This document shows positions 48,007 to 59,253 of a DNA stretch of 64,000 nucleotides, in pieces. The stretch is from positions 62,001 through 126,000 of the forward strand of contig JAMYWD010001124.1 of NCBI GenBank assembly GCA_028583415.1. The letters are read 5' to 3'. The position numbers and the translations under genes are program-made. Source of the stretch: Protea cynaroides (taxonomy: Eukaryota; Streptophyta; Magnoliopsida; Proteales; Proteaceae). The notes under the pieces are model-generated. The model saw only the letters and a program-made list of their open reading frames with translations, was not told where the DNA came from and did no database searches. How positions within the stretch are numbered: the first letter of the stretch is position 1; each line of letters begins with the position of its first letter.

Positions 48007-50090
48007 TGTTAGCCTTCGTATTGTAATTGTTGGCAAATTGGGCTAACTGGGCCAAGTTTGATGAGAGAGAGTATCTGCGGACCCCACATGCAAGTTGACA
48101 GTAATATAGGCGATATGACAGTAATACAGGCGATGTGGCTATGTTACAGGTGTTTATGACAGTGTTTCTTAAAAGAGAGAGGAAATCAAGAGAGAGAAAA
48201 GGAGAGAGAAAATTGATGGTGGGACCTACAATGCCAAGGTGGCCCGCCACTATGGCCGCCAGCCCGGCAGCTAAGGCCAACAGGGCCAAGCCAAGCACGG
48301 CCAGCAGCAACAACAGCAGCAAGCAACATGCCATGCCGCAAGCCGCAACAAGGCATGCCACATGCCATGGCCACTGCGCATGCTGGCGCGCATGGCATGA
48401 TCCGCGCGCTGGCCTCCTCCCCGCATGTCGCATGCCCTCCAGGTGTTCGATTGATTTTTAGGAGAGAGAAAACCTCTATGGAAATCGATCACTGTATACA
48501 ATTTTAATAAACCATTGAATGGTTACAGTGGCCATTCAATTGCAATCCAGGGGCATTTTGGGAAATGAAAAATGAAGATAATGCCAAATCTGTGGCCAAG
48601 AGAGAGCAACGTATGCAAAATTCCGATCGTAACGGATTGCAAAATGACGGGCTCAGGTGTGGGGCAGAAGTTGCGTCGTGATTCTTGCGCGCGCACTCTG
48701 ATTGGGTCGGCACAAGTTAAAACGGTGTTCCGCAGTGCATGGTGACGGAACCTTGATTCTGTGATGCTCATTTATGGTGTAATGGCGGGGCTAATTCCTA
48801 TCTAACGGTCTCGAATGGCGTCGATCAAACCTGACGTGATCTAACCAGATCTGTCGGCTCTCAGTCATTACCGCTTTATAGCCGCAGATCCGACGGTGAC
48901 TGAAGAAGATTCTGGATCGCACCAATCGCAACTCGACACCGCGCTTGCCATGTCAGCGGCGGCGTGGCTTCGGTGCTTCGCGGCTACACCAAGTAAAGCT
49001 TAAAAATTATGTTTGAATTAATCCTATTGGCCGAACTTGTTTTTGTCATAATTCGGCCATCCAGAGGCCAAATCCGACGATTCAAATTGCTCCAAGCTAG
49101 GTTTTTTTTTTCTATCAATTGAAAATGGTTATGAGGTCGGCCGCTGCGTGGAAAAATATAGAAAAATCGAAATAGAGGAAAGACAAGAAAGATGAAGGTT
49201 TTTTTTAAGTTTTTGGAGCTTTGAATGTCTAACCAACCTCTCCATCTCTGATTCATGGTGTTCCAAATGCTAATGAGAGGTTGGTAGAACCTTTGTTACG
49301 CATGAATGGTGGTTGTGTAGTGGTGAGAGAGAGAATGATGATTGTATGTAAAGAAATGCTTGGAGCATCAAGTCTAGTTAATGGTGGATATTGTTGAAGC
49401 TTATTAAGAGCAGTGTGGAGCTCCAAAGTTGCTGTCGGCCACTTAAAAGCCTCGGTTGTGAGATTTTCTCAACTCCTTTGTTATCTATTGATTCAATGCC
49501 ATGTATGCTATAGTAGGTTGAGATATTTCAATGCCTACTTAGTATGAGAGTTTATTGTATGCTAGCTTAGGCGAAAAGAATATTCAATGCCTTGCTAGTC
49601 TGGTTTTTATTGTAGGGCATCACTATAAGCCCCATAATCTATCATTGTGATTTGTGTTCAGTGGGTGCTGGACACTGGCTGGTATAACCTGAACCTTGGC
49701 AGTGTTTGCCCTCTTAGTTCTATGCTGAGAAAACATTGGGTGAATATCCTTATCCTGTAAAGGGCTAAAAGTTTAGTATTGAGTAAATACAGAGCCCATT
49801 GGGCATTACCCCCTGGATTAGCCATCACACACTGTGGTGGTGAACCACGTAACCCTTCTGTGTTGTGGAATGCTTTAATTCTGTATTTTGTGAAGTGCAT
49901 GGAATGAACTACAGGATAGGTGTGCACATCTGGTAGACCTGGCCACTGAGTGGTAGCGAGGTAGATTTGCATGCGTTTGTGTGTGTGATACTCTGGTTCA
50001 TCATTAACACTGGGCAGCAAAGAAATATCAGGGAAAGAGTTTTCACACTGATTCACCCCCCCCCCTCTCAGTGTCATCCAAGGTCCATCA
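48007..50090 (+). repeat. copia-2 3' LTR
   Basis: TGTTAGCCTTCG...GGTCCATCA, partner of 28255-30328, followed by GATTA. The second base group differs from the 5' LTR (TGTTAG against TGTTGG). Confidence 0.93.
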
Positions 50091-50095
50091 GATTA

Positions 50096-51641
50096 TTCCT
50101 TTTTGCTTCACCTTCTTGGAACGAATTCCTCATATGGTATGGATTCTGGTTTTGATTTCAAGGGTTTTATTTACTTCCCCATAGAAGAGCTTTCCCTTAA
50201 TTTCAAAGACCCAAAACCCTACCCTTGTGTTGATGAGGATTCAAGTCCTCACCTCCTAGAGATTCAAGAGGAGGGGCGGCGGCCTGGATGGATGGTTGAC
50301 ACCTGGGGCTCAGGTGAATCCTAGCCCTGCATCCAAGCTGACACAGAGCTGACAAGCTGAGCCAACAAGGGGTGTCGGCTCAGATGGAGAGCTCAGATTC
50401 ACCCAAGCTCCACATGTCGGCCATCCAACGGGGGCGTCTCCCTCCTCCTGAATCACTGGGAGGAGAGGATGTGAATCTGTGTTGATGATGCTTAATTGGT
50501 CACTCGGGTTAATGCGTTCTAAAGAAACAAGAGAAATTTTCATATCGGAAGATGATTTGGGTTTATGGTTTTCCAAGAGACCTGAGGTAGTTGATTTTCC
50601 ACTATCAAATGACTTATCATCGGTCACCATAAAACCGACCTGAAACTTGGGTCTTGTAGACATACGACAAAAAAGATCGTCTTCTTTCGTTCATTACAGA
50701 TGACAAACTCCAACTGGGCAAGATAGTCTTCTTCCGTTCTTCGTTGAAGACGATATGATATCAACAGAGATCTTTTGTTCTTTCCTCTCTCATAAGCCTC
50801 TTCTTTGCCTTCTTTGTGACTTTCTTGCACTCTCCCCTCCTTGACACTCAGTTTCCAGCCTCCTTTTAGAATCAGACACCCCCCCCCCCCCTCTCTGCTT
50901 CTTCTTTGTTGTTTTCTCTTTTATGAGATTAGTGAAAAAGACAGTAAAATAATAAAGAATTTTCATATGATAGTTCAGGCATTGATGAGTTGAAGATAGC
51001 TATTCTTGAAACGAGGTACATAGTGGGAAAGCCTCTTCAACTCTTAGATGGCTTATTTTGATATGTTTACATGCGTGTCTACTCCCGTTCTTCGTTTCTG
51101 TTGAAGCTTCTAAAATCTTTTAATGGATCCGGTTCTCGAGCTCTTCTAATTTCTTTGTAAGTCGTCTTGCTATTATTGATTTTGATTTCTATCAGTGTCT
51201 ATTGATATTGGATTCGAATTTTTGGGGTTGAATTTGGTTGCTCTTCTTTTTTCTGTCTTGTTATTACTGTTCCCGGCTTCTCTTATTTTCTTTTCCTTCT
51301 TTTTGAAACCCTGCAATGCATTGATGATATTTTCGGTGCTGATTTGTTTTTGACATGTTTTGGTGGAAATTAGGTTTTTCAAGTTCGTTTCCTGGATTAA
51401 TTCGGCTAAAGAAATCACAGTATAAGCATTGTTAGTCCGAGGGAAGGGGATAATTAGGGTTCTTTTCTGCATTCCAAGAATTTCCATGGGCCGGGGTGGA
51501 GTCGCGTGCGTGCCTTTGCAGCATGTTATGGAAAGATTTTCAATTTCGGATAGGTTTTGTGGAGGCAATGGTGGTTTCAGCTTTATTGAACTGTTGCTGA
51601 TAAGGAAAGAGAAGACATCGAGAATGAGGTGTTTATCATAG
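50096..51641. other. Host sequence between copia-2 and C3; no recognised gene
   Basis: I recognise no gene. On the minus strand a frame starting at 50663 (MSTRPKFQVGFMVTDD) runs into the MITE at 50477. If the MITE and one target copy are removed, the frame stays open for about 35 further codons (through VGFWVFEIKGK) and then stops, so a small host exon is possible but unproven. A C run lies at 50879-50892. Positions 50640-51170 are pyrimidine-rich and could be a gene leader. A poly-C or promoter role cannot be shown. Confidence 0.35.
50237..50477. mobile_element. Mutator-like MITE, 241 bp
   Basis: Long imperfect terminal inverted repeats of about 80 bp (left GGATTCAAGTCCTCACCTCC, right end complement GATTCACATCCTCTCCTCCC) are flanked by a perfect 11-bp duplication TGTGTTGATGA (50226-50236 and 50478-50488). 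A direct repeat of 9-11 bp with long inverted repeats is typical of Mutator-like elements. There is no coding sequence. Confidence 0.85.
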
Positions 51642-52969
51642 GAGGGTGTTAATCCCAGGTAGTCACTGAGAGGGGAGGTGAATTAGTTCCCACTAAAATA
51701 ATCTCACTAAGATGATCTGGCCTACTGTTTTGGTCACTGCAGCCAAGAGCTGTTGTTCACTGTGTGTTGTCTTGAGCTGTCAAACTGATTTCTCTCACAA
51801 TCAGTTTGTCAAATACATTTTGTGCACACACCAACCACACACCCACATGTATCCATACCAGGGGCATGGCCTGCCAAATGTGTACACCCATATCTGTAGC
51901 ACATAGACTTCTATTCCACACATATAGGCATCCACATATACATTCACAACGCAAAATGTAACGTGGGTTATCAATTACGCACTGTGATGGCTAGTCCACG
52001 GAGTAATACCCTAACCAGGATTTCGTATTATACCAAATACCCAATTATAATAGGTGAAGTTCAACTGTTACAACAGCTAGGTGCAATACCACCAAGATAA
52101 GACGAGCTACAACTCAAATATGATCTACAACCCACAAATCTACTAAGTCCCAACCCAATAAACTAACATAACATGGAGATATTGATTACAAACCCTTCCC
52201 ACAAAGCACATACATCATACTGAGGGTTTACGTGAGAGAATACCTTCCCAACGTAATCACTCTGTAAGGACGATGGTTTTTTAATTGTATGAAATGATTA
52301 AAAATATAAAAATGAAAATGGAGTCGCCACCTAGATAAGGTCTAGGACCTATATATAATTTCTCATATGAGAAATACTAATGATTCACGTAATGGATTAA
52401 GGCTTATGGTCAAACCAGAGAAATAATGGGTAAGTGTCATGTTACAATTTGGGAAGGTGTTAGGCACCCAAATTGCCTAATCCGAAGATTAGTCTCCATA
52501 TACTATCATTTTCTATCCTAATTTAAATTACAAGTAATGGCTAAACAACTTTTAATAGGCACCAGTCCTAGGTTCTAGATGTATTTCAATCTAGGAGCAA
52601 GCCATACAATTGTGAATATAACAGAAAGAAAACTAAAAATGTGATATAGATCAGAAATAAAATGATTGGATGACGGACCAATCAGCCAATTTCAGATAAC
52701 AATTACACAACTCTCAACACATTCAGATAAAATCATTTTCAGTTATTGAAGCGTAGTCCAAAACTTAAATGCACAAAATGAAAAAAAAGAAATGAAAAGT
52801 AAATTAAAATAAATTAGTTTAGGACTGAACTCGAATGATAAGCACTCAAGCTACCTACGTATCTCAGGATAAGCCCATGAATCAAGCCCAACGTAGTTCA
52901 ACCGCTTGGGTTGATAAGATGGTAGATCCCTATAGCCACTAGTCAAGCTAATATGTCATCTAGGTTTAG

Positions 52970-53190
52970 GATATTGAATAGACTCCTACAATCACTAGTC
53001 AAACTGGTAGGCCGTCTATGTAAAGTACATCGAATAGACTTCTACAGCCACTAGTCAAGTTGATAGACCGTCTATGTAAAGCAATCGAATAGATTTCTAC
53101 AGCCACTAGTCAAGCTGATAGACCGTCTATGTAAAGCAATCGAATAGACTTCTACAGCCACTAGTCAAGCTAGTAGACCATCTATGTAAA
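52970..53190 (-). repeat. Tandem repeat of ~55 bp in Z
   Basis: About four to five units containing CGAATAGACTTCTACAGCC and ACTAGTCAAGCTGATAGACC. A second array with TTGAAAGGGACTTCCATGCG units (~42 bp) follows at 53197-53335, then a GAAATTGAA low-complexity run to about 53620. Confidence 0.85.
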
Positions 53191-54478
53191 ATAAGATTTG
53201 AAAGGAATTTCCATGCTATGATGGAATGCTTATCCAAGATTGAAAGGGACTTTCATGCGATGATGGAATGTTTGCCCAAGATTGAAAGGGACTTCCATGC
53301 GATGATGAAATGTTTGCCCAAGGTTTCATGCGAAGATGGAGAATTGAAATGAAATTTGAAATTTGAAAATTGAATTTGAAATTGAAATGAAATTGAAATT
53401 GAGTTTGGAATTGAAACTTGAAATTGAAATAGAAATTGAATTGAATTTGAAATTGAAATAGAAATTGAATTGAATTTGAAATTGAAAATAGATTTAGAAT
53501 TTAAATTGAAATCAAAATCGAAATTGAATTGAAATTGAGTTTTTGAAATTGACTTAAATTTGAAACTGACATTGAAATTGGAATTAAAATTGGAATTGAA
53601 ATTGAATTAAATTTGATTTTCTTGAAATTTGAATTTTTGAAATTATGCTTGATGATTGAAACAATAGAATCTGGAAAAACACAATTTTGAAGCCAGTGTG
53701 CTAAATATAATATAAAAAATATATTATGATACAAATTGGGTATTATTGCTACCCTCATTGCAATTGGACTGAGCTTGGGTGATGGATCCCTAGGCAGCCT
53801 ACGTATCTCGGGGTAAGATCCGAGAATCAAGCCCATACGTAGTTCGAAATGAACTACGCATAAAAAAATGAAAACAATCTCTATTTGTCAACATGTGAGA
53901 GTGTACTCTCGACATTGGAAAATAGGCATCAGAGCCTCGCTTTATTCTTACATACATCCATATGTCTATATTTATTTGCGCATCACAAGCGCGTGAGCCC
54001 GCATTGCACGGGAATAATTACAAAAATTTATAGAAATTCCTACGAGATACATAAGTAGGGATTGGAGTTAAAAACTATTTAATACATTTTCCTTTCGCAT
54101 TATGGGATACATTGAAGGGGTAGGGGACGTCCTAGTCTATCCCGCCCGTCACTACACTAGGGATGGCAAGTGCCGCATGCATATCGTGTTACCCACCCGC
54201 AGTCTTAATCTTGTCCCCACCCCGTACAAAATATGTGGGTGCTCACTAGCACGTCCCCACCACAGGCAGTTTATATACAAATAAACAAACATATTAAATT
54301 GCAGAAAATTTAGAGAGGTAAGAGAAATACCTGACAAGCTGAAATTATGGATGAAAATTTGAAAATGAAATCACCTTGATACTCGACCAATTTTTTCCTT
54401 CAGTAGTTGTTGCTTGAGAAAATTTCTAAGAACCTGGTCCGACCGCGAACAAACATATCTCACAAATCTCATCGCTGG

Positions 54479-55820
54479 TCACCGTATCTTGAATTCTGCA
54501 AAATTTGCTGTAGAAGATGTACCGTTTAAAATGACATGAGTTGCTGGTACTGGGTAGATGTAAGAGGGGGGAAGAAGAGGCATTAGCCAGTTCCCTTGAT
54601 GCTGTTCTGTTCGAAGATATCCATTCTGCTCGCCATATCTACCATTCCCAGGTTTCTGATAAGGAATCTCACCAACTTGTGTTGGAACCTTAATACTAGA
54701 CTCCAACATGTTCAGGGATGGAGTAGAAGTCATCATGGACCATGGGCTTGAAAGTATGTTGAATTTTACTTCTTGATCTGGAAAATGCTTCTCCATTGGG
54801 TTAGAATCATCTGAGTTATGGTCAACAAACGGTTGGCAGAATGTATGAGCTGAGTCACCAGGTTTTCGAAAAGCTGACAGTAAATCTGTATAAGTTGGCT
54901 CATGCCTAGCCAGAGGCACCCAATTTTCTGCTTCATATCTTCTTGGAGAAGAAAACATGTCAGTTTTCTCATCATCCTGAGAAGGATTCCATACAACTGG
55001 CTGTTGAGCAGTGTCTGATTCATTATTCTCAGGGAAAGAGCCTCTCAAGGTTGAGATTTCTTGACCTTGCAAGACCCTTGAAAACCCATTTACTGATGAA
55101 GGGTCTACTGTTGCTCTAGATGAACCTTCCCTCTTGAGAATAGAAGACTCGGGCGATAATGGCACCATGTTTGCACAGGGTCTTTTTGCCCGGGGTAAAA
55201 TAAGGGGATTCAGTGCCGGAGGGGTCAAAGCAGGTTCTATCTTCCATGGAGAAACTCTATCTGGACGAGGAATAGAAGAAATCTCATCCCATCGGACCTT
55301 AAGGCATCTCCATTTTGATCCAGGCCACCTGTTAGGATCAGCATCCCCCATGCCTCCTACGGTGCCCGTAAACCTCTGCTCAGGAGCTTCTTCACCTTCG
55401 AACCTCATTTTGAACCTCATCCCTATAGAATAGTTGCTTTTGACAGACTCCATGTATTGATCAAGTGGAACAATAAATTCAGCAAGGCTTGTCCTTGGTT
55501 TGTAATACACGGTAAACATGGTTCCTGTTGAGGCAGCATGCCATGCTGTTGCAAGGACTCCAAGGTGCATGCTATAACTAGATATGACTGAAGAAGGGAT
55601 GTTACTTTGCTGTCTCATGGCATGTCTAACCCCAACACGAAGTTCCCCATTTTCACCTCTGAGAAAGATAAAAGCATCCCCAGCAACAAGCCTTTTGGAG
55701 CTGACGAAGACACTCCAGCCACTTTGAAGCAGATGCCTCCTAGGCTGACCACGAAATATATGGCGGAATCGCCACTCAACCCCATGTAAATCCTTGGCCG
55801 CCAATTCCTGGGTTGGTAGT
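54479..55820 (-). pseudogene. ARF2-like retrocopy, 3' portion (B3 end, ARF domain, middle region)
   Basis: Auxin response factors bind auxin-response promoter elements. This frame encodes the second half of the B3 DNA-binding domain (PTQELAAKDLHGVEWRFRHIFRGQPRRHLLQSGW, LVAGDAFIFLRGENGELRVGVR). The ARF ancillary domain follows (MHLGVLATAWHA, GTMFTVYYKPRTS, RFKMRFEGEEAPEQRFTGT, KWRCLKVRWDE, RPDRVSPWKIEP), then part of the serine/proline-rich middle region (RHEPTYTDLLSAF). The likeness is to the ARF2 type. No introns interrupt it although ARF genes are multi-exonic here, so it is a processed copy. It stops at 54479 and lacks the C-terminal PB1 domain. The first residues of the open frame upstream of 55820 come from A2. 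Confidence 0.9.
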
Positions 55821-58060
55821 TGTAAGACCCGTATCAAACTAACCTGGTCTTACCACCTTGAACCAAGTCTACCTATCATGGTTGAGCCAAATGGATCAAG
55901 TGCGTGAAGGAGATCACGATCCCAGGTATTAAACTGACCCAAAAACACTTAAAATTAGGGGAGGGTCGCATACCCAGCAAGGGAGGGTCAGACCCCCCCA
56001 AAACAGAAGTCAGACCCCCAGTTTTACATGGGGGGTCGGACACTTTAGGAACCAGGGGTCGACGGGATCTCCGACCCCCCTATCGACCCCCTATAATCGG
56101 TAAAATCTGAAATTAGGAAAGTTTCCTAATTTCAGTGGGATTCCTTCCAAATCTCAATGAGACTTATTTTAGGAGTTTCTACTCTATAAATAGGACGTCC
56201 CTAAGTCTCTTTCACCCCTTTTATAACCCTAATTGAATTAAGAGAAAGAGAAGAGAAGGAAGAGAAGGAAGAGAGAAGGAAAGAGGAGAATAAGGCAAAA
56301 GGAGAAGAGTTGCAGAGAAGGAATGTTCTTCTCAGGTATGGATACTATTTTCATGAGTTTCTACAGACCTTAGGGTAGATAATGAAGAGAGTATGATCTC
56401 GGAGAAACCCAAACCATCAACCCATGGTTAGGTTTTCATGGAAAACCATGGGGGGAATCGTGAAAGCCACATAGGTGGTAGAATCATGGTTCAAGACCAT
56501 AGAACATGTGTGGAATGAATTATAGGAGCAAGTCATAGGATCCCAAACACGAAGAATGGACTGAAGAAAGAAAAATCGATAAAACCCACAGGGAGTCGCA
56601 TGGGGGGTCGATGGCCAGTGTTCGGAAAGTCCAGAATAGGGGTGGTCGCACCCAGGGTCGATCATAACTCCGACCCTACCTCCGACCCCCAGTTGACAAT
56701 ATGGTTTTTAAATTCAGAATTAATTCTAATTAAATTTTTTCGACTTTGTTAGGTCTTCTAGTAATATAATAACAATATAAAGGTGATTTTAAAGCTTGAA
56801 AGATGATCTATTAGCAAGCTAAGGTGAGGAAACAAGACTCTAAACTAATTGGTTAATAACAAACTGTTTTACTTTTCTTGAGTCCAATGCTATGTTTGAT
56901 TCTATGCGAATATGTTTGTAATGTGCATACAACATATCATCCAATATTTCTATTATTTTTTCATGCATATTTACTTTATTGTTGATAACATGATGATGAT
57001 GATGATGATAAGAATAGGCATGTGAATGTATGTGTGTGGTTGGTGTACTTGATGCGAGCGAGTATCAGGGGGGTGTCATAGGCTGGGCCTCAGCACTATA
57101 GCTCTATCTCTAACTCAAGTCTTGTGCATTAGCATCGTCGTATCGCCATTACTTTAGCAGAACTATTATGTCGTAGAGCATCAGGGGAGGTGGTCTCGGT
57201 CCTTGTAGTCTCTGACTCTACCGGGGGGCCTTAGCTCTATCTCTATGGACGTTCTGAGAGATGCTGGGGTAAGGCCTTGGATACACTTTTTGACATTAGG
57301 ATTGGTTAGTTGCGAGCCCAGTTTGCAGCCCTCGCCAGCAGGGGCTTACGTGTTGGTATGACACTGTACAACAATAAACGTTAACCTTTGTTGTACAATG
57401 TTCATGAATTGGGTGCTTGTGAGTCGACGATAAATGTTACATTCGGACGGCGTCACACACTTGTGTATAAAGGCGGTGTCGATAAACGTTAATCTTTGAC
57501 TACCTAAACATTTCTATTGCATATTGCAAACTTTAAATCAGACCAAAGATATGAATTGACTGCATGCATATGTATTGTTGCATTGTTTTGTTTGCTCACT
57601 GAACCATGATGTGTGCTCACCCCCTCGACGTCGAATATTTTTAGTTGATGATGCAGGTACTACCGTCGAAGATTTTGCCAATGCTCCAGTGTATGGGCAC
57701 GTGACGGCGATGGAAGTTGAAGATGAAGTGGATACACATGACTCCTTTTGCGAGTGCAACTCATGTATATTCAATTAGATTTTTAGTTTTCTTTATTTGG
57801 ATTTAGTAAGGACATGTATTTGATACTTATTTATGTCTTAGTTGATACAAAATAATTTGTTATTTAAATATTAATATCACAATAGATTCTCGGTTCATTT
57901 TACTATAAGACTTTCGCTATTGTGTATTTACTCTGATTATGAATGTGGATGTATGAGGTTTAAATAAAACGGATATCGTCTGTACCAGATCCTGATTGAA
58001 CCATTGGTTTACTAACGGTTCATCACACCATTCTGAATAGTGCGGAATTGAAGTGTGACA
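55821..58060 (+). mobile_element. A2: solo-LTR-like element splitting the ARF copy
   Basis: TGTAAGACCCG...AGTGTGACA, about 2.24 kb, homologous to A1 over its full length with X removed. It lies in the ARF B3 domain between the codons for CRQS and LPTQ. The flanks are ATCAT and ACTAC on the ARF-sense strand. The expected original was ACCAC, so both copies have decayed by C-to-T changes. TATAAATA at 56185-56192 marks the U3 promoter. A (GAT)n-like ATGATGATGATG tract is at 56990-57010. It has no coding frame. Confidence 0.87.
56185..56192 (+). promoter_or_regulatory. TATA box of A2
   Basis: TATAAATA followed by GGACGTCCC, about 365 bp from the element start, the usual place for an LTR promoter. 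Confidence 0.65.
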
Positions 58061-58656
58061 ATGATTGCCGACACATGTCAAGTGGTGAAAGGCATTCATT
58101 CGCATGCCGTCTAAGCACCGATAATCCACCATGAGTGCTAGTATCTAGGCCGTCAAGGTCTTGCAAAACGAGTGTACATGAGGACGTGGGAGAGGAGGGG
58201 CAGTGACTCCTTCTCTATCGAGTTATCATCTTGGTTTGCTTCAGGAAGTAAAGTCACTTGAGCGAATACTTCGTCGGTGTCAGGTTCGGCCTTCAATTGG
58301 ACGTTAATCACACGGCAGAGTATCTTAGGAGAAAGATTATAAATCGGCATCTGTTGGTCGGCGACCTGATTTGTTGATGCCTCAACCTGTTCGATATGCC
58401 CCTGGGGAAAGTAGACAACTCTTTTCCCTTCGCACGGCACCGTCATGGGAGGACCAACGCAAGCATGCCAAAGCTCTGTATAAAGCGCGTCTTCAGAATC
58501 TTTTCCACCAATCGTAAAAGTTGGATACAATTTCGAGGTCTCTAGTACACCGTCCTTTGCGATACCGGCATCATTAGGCTCGCTGCAACCGGAAGACAAG
58601 CTCTCTCCACGGCCGTTACTGCAATTTCCTTTAATCGAAACCTCTGAAGCAGCCAT
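58061..58656 (-). pseudogene. ARF2-like retrocopy, 5' portion (N-terminus and start of B3)
   Basis: It starts MAASEVSIKGNC at 58656. The conserved N-terminal ARF region follows: YTELWHACVGPPMTVPCEGKRVVYFPQGHIEQVEASTNQ and ILCRVINVQLKAEPDTDEVFAQVTLLPE. An open frame runs to 58153, but the true ARF frame leaves it near 58195 after a one-base loss (then RPHVHSFCKTLTA). A second one-base loss lies near 58146, after which THGGLSVLRRHANECLSPLDM is read up to the A2 junction at 58060. No introns are present where ARF genes have several. Together with 54479-55820 this covers roughly the first 620 residues of an ARF. Confidence 0.9.
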
Positions 58657-59140
58657 ATCTCCGACAAACTTTCAACACTCGCTCATCTGCAGCTCCTTAG
58701 CCAAGTATCAAAATCCTAAAAAGCAAAACCCTACTAACACAAAGGACCAAAGAGTACGCAACACAGTGATTCAAAGACCCTAATTCCGCAAACCTCCAAG
58801 GAAATAAATTCCTCGGAAACCATAGAGTTGAAACAAAAAGCAATATATTTCTTCGCAAGCGATTTCTCTTGATTTGACCATTTCTTCGATCTCTTTCTCC
58901 TCATCTGCTTCCTGTTCCTCCTGTCTCTCTCTTCTGCTCCTAATGCTCTCCCTTTCTTCTCTCTTGATTTTATTTTCTTCAAATCATCCGTGAACACCGC
59001 CAGATCTGATTACTTGTTGCCATCACCGTCGCACTAACACCGTCGCACTACCGCCGTCGCCATCGCCGCCGGTATCACCATCGCCACCATCTTCTTCTTC
59101 TTCTTCCTCAAAATCGCAGAGGTTTTCCTCATGAAACCCT
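58657..59140 (-). other. Captured ARF 5' leader
   Basis: Sequence upstream of the ARF start reads as a transcript leader: GC-rich triplet runs (CCGGCGGCGATGGCGACGGC on the sense strand, 59040-59080), a GAAGAAGAAGAA run (59092-59108) and a purine-rich stretch at 58860-58960. It contains an upstream open frame (58997-58734). It joins the AT-rich Z end at about 59140-59200; the exact join cannot be fixed by eye. Confidence 0.5.
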
Positions 59141-59245
59141 CTTCTCTGCTCCCGAACCCTCCCTTCTTTTCTCTCTGTTCTTGCCCTCTACGCCACTTCT
59201 TGAATAGAGTTCAGAAAAAAAATCCTTTTCCTTTTTTATTTTTTC

Positions 59246-59253
59246 TTTTTATA
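59246..59253 (-). promoter_or_regulatory. TATA-like box at the 5' part of Z
   Basis: TATAAAAA on the minus strand lies some 100 bp before the ARF leader and in its sense. It would suit an LTR promoter driving the captured sequence. Confidence 0.45.

Noticed and set aside
54160..54280. hAT-like end TAGGGATGGCAA in Z
   Set aside because: No matching inverted end or 8-bp duplication could be found, so it is not called as an element.
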